Positions 13,074 through 16,432 of a stretch of 16,432 nucleotides of DNA are shown one piece after another. The position numbers and the translations under genes are program-made. The stretch comes from VGPE01 sp031431395 (GTDB taxonomy: Bacteria; Chloroflexota; Limnocylindria; Limnocylindrales; CSP1-4): assembly GCA_031431395.1 (NCBI GenBank), contig JANPDJ010000139.1:1-16432 (forward strand), written 5' to 3'. Within the stretch, counting starts at the first letter, position 1, and every line of letters starts with the position of its first letter. The notes under the pieces are model-generated. The model was given only the letters and a program-made list of their open reading frames with translations. It was not told where the DNA came from and searched no databases.

Positions 13074-14519
13074 TCAGGCGTGCGGCAGGGAGAGGTGCAG
13101 CGGCGTGCGCATGCCAACGAGCGGAATGCCCGTGATCAGGGCTGCCTCCAGGGTGAGAGCGCGCAGGTCTTCGGGGTCCAGGTCGTGGACGTTCGCCTTG
13201 CCGCATGCGCGGGCGATCATCTGGACCTCCAGCGTCATCGCGGTCAGGAAGTTGGCGACACGCTGGGCCGCCTCCTCGATGGGCAGCCGGGCCACAAGCT
13301 TCGGGTCCTGCGTGGTGATCCCCACCGGACATCGACCCGTGTGGCAGTGGTGACAGGCGCCGGGCATCGTGCCCAGCTTCTCGTAGTCCTCCACGTACAG
13401 CGGGGCATTGCAGTTGAGCGCGATGAGCGCGGCCGTCCCGATGTAGCAGGCGTCGGCGCCCAGGGCGAGGGCCTTGGCGACATCGATCCCGCTGCGCAGC
13501 CCGCCCGCCGCGATGAGCTGGACCTTGCCGTAGTAGCCGCCGTCCTCGAGCGCTCGACGGGCCTCCACGATCGCGGCCAGCGTGGGGATGCCCGTGTGGT
13601 CCTGGAGGATCTCCGGGGACGCGCCCGTCCCACCCTCCATGCCGTCCACGACGACGACATCCGCGCCGCACTTCGCAGCCAGCTTGACGTCGTCGAAGAC
13701 CCGCGTGGCCCCGATCTTCACGAAGACCGGGACCTGCCAGTCCGTTGCCTCGCGGAGCTCCTCGATCTTGATGATCATGTCGTCCGGGCCCAGCATATCC
13801 GGATGCCGGGCCGGCGAGCGCTGATCCACGCCCGCGGGCAGATCCCTGATGGCGGCGATCTGCGCCGAGATCTTGGAGCCCAGGAGCAGACCTCCCGTGC
13901 CCGGTTTCGCGCCCTGGCCGATGGTCAACTCGATGCCGTCGGCCTGGCGGAGATCGTGGACGCTCGCACCGTAGCGGCTGGGGAGCACCTCCACGATCAT
14001 CTTGCTGGAGTGCTCGCGCTCCGCCGGCAGCATCCCGCCATCGCCGCTCGTCGTGGATGTGCCGACGGCCGCAGCGCCCATCGCCAGGGCAACCTTGGCG
14101 TTGTACGACAGGGCGCCGTACGACATCCCGGTGATCATGATGGGGATGTCCAGCTCGATGGGCCGCTCCGCGAACCGCGTGCCGAGGACCGTTTTCGTCT
14201 CGCAGCGCTCCCGGTACCCCTCCAGTGGAATGCGGGTCAGGCTGGCCGGCAGGAACGTGAGGTCGTCGAGGGACGGGAGGGGCTTCTCGCGCAGGGTGCC
14301 GAAGCCGCGGATGCGATAGCGGCCCAGCTGGGCCTTGTCCTGGATCTCCTCGATCACCTGCGGGGTGTAGACCGGGCTAACGCGCAGGGGTCGTTCGAAG
14401 GAGCGCTCCCGCGCACGGTCGGGGGTGACCGGCCGCTCGAGCTCCTCCTGGACCGCCCGCTCCACGCCTTCCTGCCCGAACGGCTCCTGCCCGCCGGGCT
14501 GCGTCACCGGGGCGCTCAC
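13074..14519 (-). CDS. mgsC: N-methylglutamate synthase subunit C (FMN-binding glutamate synthase domain)
   Basis: The 481-residue protein matches the central and FMN domains of glutamate synthase: TGMSYGALSYNAK (130-142), TSTTSGDGGM (154-163), the IGQGAKPGTGGLLLG loop (200-214), DGMEGGTGASP (292-302), AAGGLRSGID (337-346) and the Fe-S segment with C389, C392 and C397. It would hold FMN and a 3Fe-4S-type cluster and move the methylamino group to 2-oxoglutarate. It equals GlxD in rhizobia and MgsC in methylotrophs. The Fe-S cysteines are spaced CX2CX4C, whereas classical GltB has CX5CX4C. The start is a GTG at 14519, overlapping the mgsB stop (GTGA). No Shine-Dalgarno is obvious, so translation is probably coupled. 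The electron donor is not encoded in an obvious way nearby. Confidence 0.9.
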   Translation of the reverse strand: MSAPVTQPGGQEPFGQEGVERAVQEELERPVTPDRARERSFERPLRVSPVYTPQVIEEIQDKAQLGRYRIRGFGTLREKPLPSLDDLTFLPASLTRIPLEGYRERCETKTVLGTRFAERPIELDIPIMITGMSYGALSYNAKVALAMGAAAVGTSTTSGDGGMLPAEREHSSKMIVEVLPSRYGASVHDLRQADGIELTIGQGAKPGTGGLLLGSKISAQIAAIRDLPAGVDQRSPARHPDMLGPDDMIIKIEELREATDWQVPVFVKIGATRVFDDVKLAAKCGADVVVVDGMEGGTGASPEILQDHTGIPTLAAIVEARRALEDGGYYGKVQLIAAGGLRSGIDVAKALALGADACYIGTAALIALNCNAPLYVEDYEKLGTMPGACHHCHTGRCPVGITTQDPKLVARLPIEEAAQRVANFLTAMTLEVQMIARACGKANVHDLDPEDLRALTLEAALITGIPLVGMRTPLHLSLPHA

Positions 14520-15238
14520 AGGGCGTGCCGCCAGGTCTCGAGCTCGGCGTGCTCGAAGTTCCAGAGTCTCCTGCCGGCCACGACCTTCCTCAGCCGGGCC
14601 GGCGGGGTCACGCCGTAGGTGACGAACGCCGCCGCGAGCATGGCCAGGTCCTCGGCGGTGGGCTCCTCCACGATCGCGTCGTTCCCGAGTGATGCGATCT
14701 CGCCGCCCACGAAGACGACCCCTTCGTACATCGAGTCGGCCAGCGCATCGCCCGCATTCCCGCAGATCACGATCACGCCCTTCTGCATCATGAACCCCGT
14801 CATGTAGCCGGCATCACCCTGGATGACCAGCAGGCCACCCTTCATCGCGATCCCTGCCCGTGCGGCGCAGTCGCCGTGGACCACCACGGTTCCGCCGCGA
14901 ATGGAGGCCGCCGCGCCGTTCCCGGCATTGCCGCGGACCACCACGGTGCCGGACAGCATCCCCTCCGCGAGGCCCCAGCCGGCGCTACCGCGGATCTCCA
15001 CGGTGGCCCCATCGTTCATCCCGGCGCAGTAGTAGCCAACGCTGCCGTCTGCCACGACCCGGCCGGGATGGAGCAGCGCGACCGCGAGATTGTGCCGGGC
15101 ACCGGTGTTGGTGACGGTCACCGGCGTGTTGTGCGCCAGCGCCGAGCGGACCGCCCGGTTCACGTCACGTACGGACAGCGCGTCCGCGTCAAGGCGTGTC
15201 ATCGCGTCCGTCGGGGAGGTCTCGGCTGCCGGCATCAT
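14516..15238 (-). CDS. mgsB: N-methylglutamate synthase subunit B (GXGXG domain)
   Basis: The 240-residue protein is a GXGXG beta-helix domain like the C-terminal domain of glutamate synthase (GlxC/MgsB). From about residue 65 to 180 it has repeating ~18-20 residue units with paired glycines: VEIRGSAGWG, VVVRGNAGNG, VVVHGDCAARAG, LVIQGDAGYM, IVICGNAGDA. In NMG synthase it is a structural part next to the FMN subunit. I choose the ATG at 15238 (another at 15235): it is 11 bases after the mgsA stop, and GAGG at that stop serves as Shine-Dalgarno. The longer frame to 15289 lies inside mgsA. The stop overlaps mgsC by four bases. Confidence 0.88.
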   Translation of the reverse strand: MMPAAETSPTDAMTRLDADALSVRDVNRAVRSALAHNTPVTVTNTGARHNLAVALLHPGRVVADGSVGYYCAGMNDGATVEIRGSAGWGLAEGMLSGTVVVRGNAGNGAAASIRGGTVVVHGDCAARAGIAMKGGLLVIQGDAGYMTGFMMQKGVIVICGNAGDALADSMYEGVVFVGGEIASLGNDAIVEEPTAEDLAMLAAAFVTYGVTPPARLRKVVAGRRLWNFEHAELETWRHAL

Positions 15239-15249
15239 CGGGAGTTGCC

Positions 15250-16182
15250 TCAGGCCGCTGCAGTGGCGGCGGCGTCGGCTACGCGCCACAGCTTGTAGAC
15301 GTGGCCGGTGGGCTCGTGGGCCACCCCGTCCGTTCCCAGCGCATGCCGGATCGCGACTTCCTCGTTGGCGATCGCGATGTAGTTGGGGGTTTCCACGGTG
15401 ATCAGCGGCTTGAAGGCGAAGGGGTCGCGGGCATAGCCGATCGCGTCCGCGGTTGCCACGAGATAGGTGAACGACCCGTCGAAGTCGTCGAGCGAGTTCG
15501 CGAGCGCCTGCTCCAGCGTCTTGCCGCGGTCGAGTTGATCGGCGAGATAGACGCCGATCACCTCCGAATCGTTCTCGCTGAAGAACCGCACGCCCTTCTG
15601 CTCGTAGAGGCGGCGGAGACGGTCGTAGTTCGTGATGTGGCCGTTGTGCACCGTGGCCAGATCCGCGACCCCATGCGCCCAGAACGGCTGCGAGTGCGAA
15701 AGGTCCACGCGGCTCTCGGTCGAAAGGCGGGTGTGCCCGATGGCATGACTCCCGCGCATGCCCGCCACGCCGAAGCTGGACTCCAGTCCTCCCGGCGCGC
15801 CCACCTGCTTCACAAGCTCAAGGTGCTCGCCGATGCTCACGATCTCGAAGTCCTCGCCGGGCCGTTCCAGGGCACGGGCGATGGCGCCGGCGGGTGCATC
15901 CAGCCAGAGCTGCAATCGCAGCAGGTCGCCGTGGGGCTGGACATCGCGGATCTCCGCGAGCCCCTTCAGGCGCGCCCGGACGGTCTCCTCTGCGGCCACG
16001 TGATCGCCGTGGGCCGGAAGGCGGATCCATGCCACGTTGCTGCCGTCGCCGTCCGCGCGGAAGCAGGCAATACCGGCCGAATCAGGGCCGCGCCGCGCGA
16101 GCCCGGTCAGCATGTCCAGGAGGATCCGCCCGATGGGCGCATCCGTGCCAGTTCGCGACAGGTAGCCCGCGATGCCGCACAT
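15250..16182 (-). CDS. mgsA: N-methylglutamate synthase subunit A (class II glutamine amidotransferase domain)
   Basis: The 310-residue protein is a class II amidotransferase. Cys2 directly after Met is the N-terminal nucleophile (MCGIAGYL), followed by RRGPDSAGI (30-38), GHTRLST (149-155; likely Arg152), TVHNGHITNY (177-186; Asn180/Gly181 oxyanion hole) and SENDSEVIG (202-210; Asp205). It would release the amine from gamma-glutamylmethylamide for the MgsC site. It matches GlxB/MgsA. The start at 16182 is fixed by the Cys2 requirement, with GGAG just upstream; an ATG five codons earlier would bury the nucleophile. It is the first gene of the eight-gene cluster, about 48 bases downstream of the predicted transcription start. 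Confidence 0.9.
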   Translation of the reverse strand: MCGIAGYLSRTGTDAPIGRILLDMLTGLARRGPDSAGIACFRADGDGSNVAWIRLPAHGDHVAAEETVRARLKGLAEIRDVQPHGDLLRLQLWLDAPAGAIARALERPGEDFEIVSIGEHLELVKQVGAPGGLESSFGVAGMRGSHAIGHTRLSTESRVDLSHSQPFWAHGVADLATVHNGHITNYDRLRRLYEQKGVRFFSENDSEVIGVYLADQLDRGKTLEQALANSLDDFDGSFTYLVATADAIGYARDPFAFKPLITVETPNYIAIANEEVAIRHALGTDGVAHEPTGHVYKLWRVADAAATAAA

Positions 16183-16236
16183 GTGCTCCGTCCTCACGCC
16201 GGCCGTCCGGACGAAGGCCCGGCTCCACTGGCCGTC

Positions 16237-16265
16237 AACATAGTCGAACCGGGGGAGAGTTTCAA
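16237..16265 (-). promoter_or_regulatory. Sigma70-type promoter of the mgs-mgd-gmaS cluster
   Basis: On the minus strand TTGAAA (16265-16260) and TATGTT (16242-16237) are separated by exactly 17 bases. This is a relatively AT-richer patch between GC-rich flanks and lies directly upstream of mgsA. A start near 16230 would give an untranslated leader of about 48 bases containing the mgsA GGAG. This is the best housekeeping-type promoter I see in the window. Confidence 0.6.
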
Positions 16266-16334
16266 ACTGCCGGCGCGGCGCGGCGGGGCCCGGCGGGCGC
16301 CGCGCGCGGCGGGCGCAGTGAGCAGGTTCCGGGT

Positions 16335-16348
16335 CAGGTCCGGACCTG
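16335..16348. promoter_or_regulatory. 14-bp perfect palindrome upstream of the mgsA promoter
   Basis: CAGGTCCGGACCTG is a perfect palindrome about 70 bases upstream of the predicted -35. An AGCAGGT at 16321-16327 can also pair with ACCTGCT at 16344-16350. It could be a regulator-binding site or the end hairpin of a gene beyond the window. Around it, 16183-16432 holds no convincing gene; small hairpins are present at 16362-16373 and 16377-16388. Confidence 0.35.
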
Positions 16349-16432
16349 CTGGAGCCGGTATCCCCGAGCGGGGCGTGTCGATTTCGACCCCCACCCTGCC
16401 CTCCATCGCCGGCCGGTGTCGCTCTACCGGTC

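Noticed and set aside
13008..14618. 536-codon plus-strand frame
   Set aside because: Shadow of mgsC; no motifs and low-complexity composition.
13074..16182. Ordinary ammonia-assimilating glutamate synthase (GltB split into three)
   Set aside because: No gltD-type NADPH subunit follows, and the split A-B-C form next to mgd and gmaS is the known arrangement of NMG synthase.
16194..16406. 70-codon minus-strand frame upstream of mgsA
   Set aside because: Its translation is low complexity, and it runs through the predicted promoter. Most likely chance in GC-rich DNA, though the tail of a gene from beyond the edge cannot be fully excluded.
16375..16432. Possible start of a divergent plus-strand gene (GTG at 16375)
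   Set aside because: Only 19 codons are visible, with no recognisable motif. Not enough to call.
16360..16432. tRNA-like look of GGTAGAGC and a TCGAAATCGA segment on the minus strand
   Set aside because: No anticodon stem of five pairs can be formed between them, and the T-arm does not fit the consensus. The second segment is simply a small hairpin.

Overview
The window is GC-rich with strong G/C preference at third codon positions, so long antisense shadow frames are common. The taxon cannot be fixed from sequence alone. A lipoprotein with an Ala-Ala-Pro-Thr linker, several genes with no Shine-Dalgarno but a TANNNT box 6-7 nt before the start, and the mix of families fit a Chloroflexota-like bacterium (an actinobacterium is the main alternative). 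This assignment is an inference.

Left part (1-6273): the 5' end of a lipoprotein gene (minus strand, cut by the window edge) and a GNAT acetyltransferase (minus). Divergent from the latter is a hyuA-hyuB pair (plus) for an ATP-dependent hydantoinase/5-oxoprolinase-type enzyme. Next comes a short patch with two small uncertain ORFs, then a vapB-vapC type toxin-antitoxin pair (plus) with an extended -10 box and palindrome directly before vapB.

Right part (6270-16182): eight closely packed minus-strand genes that together encode what looks like a complete N-methylglutamate (NMG) pathway for methylamine use. In transcription order they are mgsA, mgsB, mgsC (NMG synthase: glutaminase, GXGXG and FMN/Fe-S synthase parts), mgdB, mgdC, mgdD, mgdA (NMG dehydrogenase: delta, alpha, gamma and beta subunits of the heterotetrameric sarcosine oxidase family) and gmaS (gamma-glutamylmethylamide synthetase, a glutamine synthetase relative). 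A good sigma70-type promoter (TTGAAA, 17 nt, TATGTT) lies upstream of mgsA. Most junctions overlap by 4-8 bp or are under 60 bp.

How the genes work together (known pathway, inferred here from family membership and clustering): GmaS joins methylamine to glutamate using ATP. MgsABC transfers the methylamino group to 2-oxoglutarate, giving NMG. MgdABCD oxidises NMG to glutamate, releasing the methyl carbon as formaldehyde or methylene-tetrahydrofolate through the GcvT-like domain of MgdC. The most notable protein feature is that MgdC carries two intact cysteine sets, CX4CX2CX12C and CXC...CX4C. From memory of the family, classical oxygen-using sarcosine oxidases lack these, so electrons may go to an acceptor other than oxygen. 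No RNA genes, insertion sequences or CRISPR arrays were seen.
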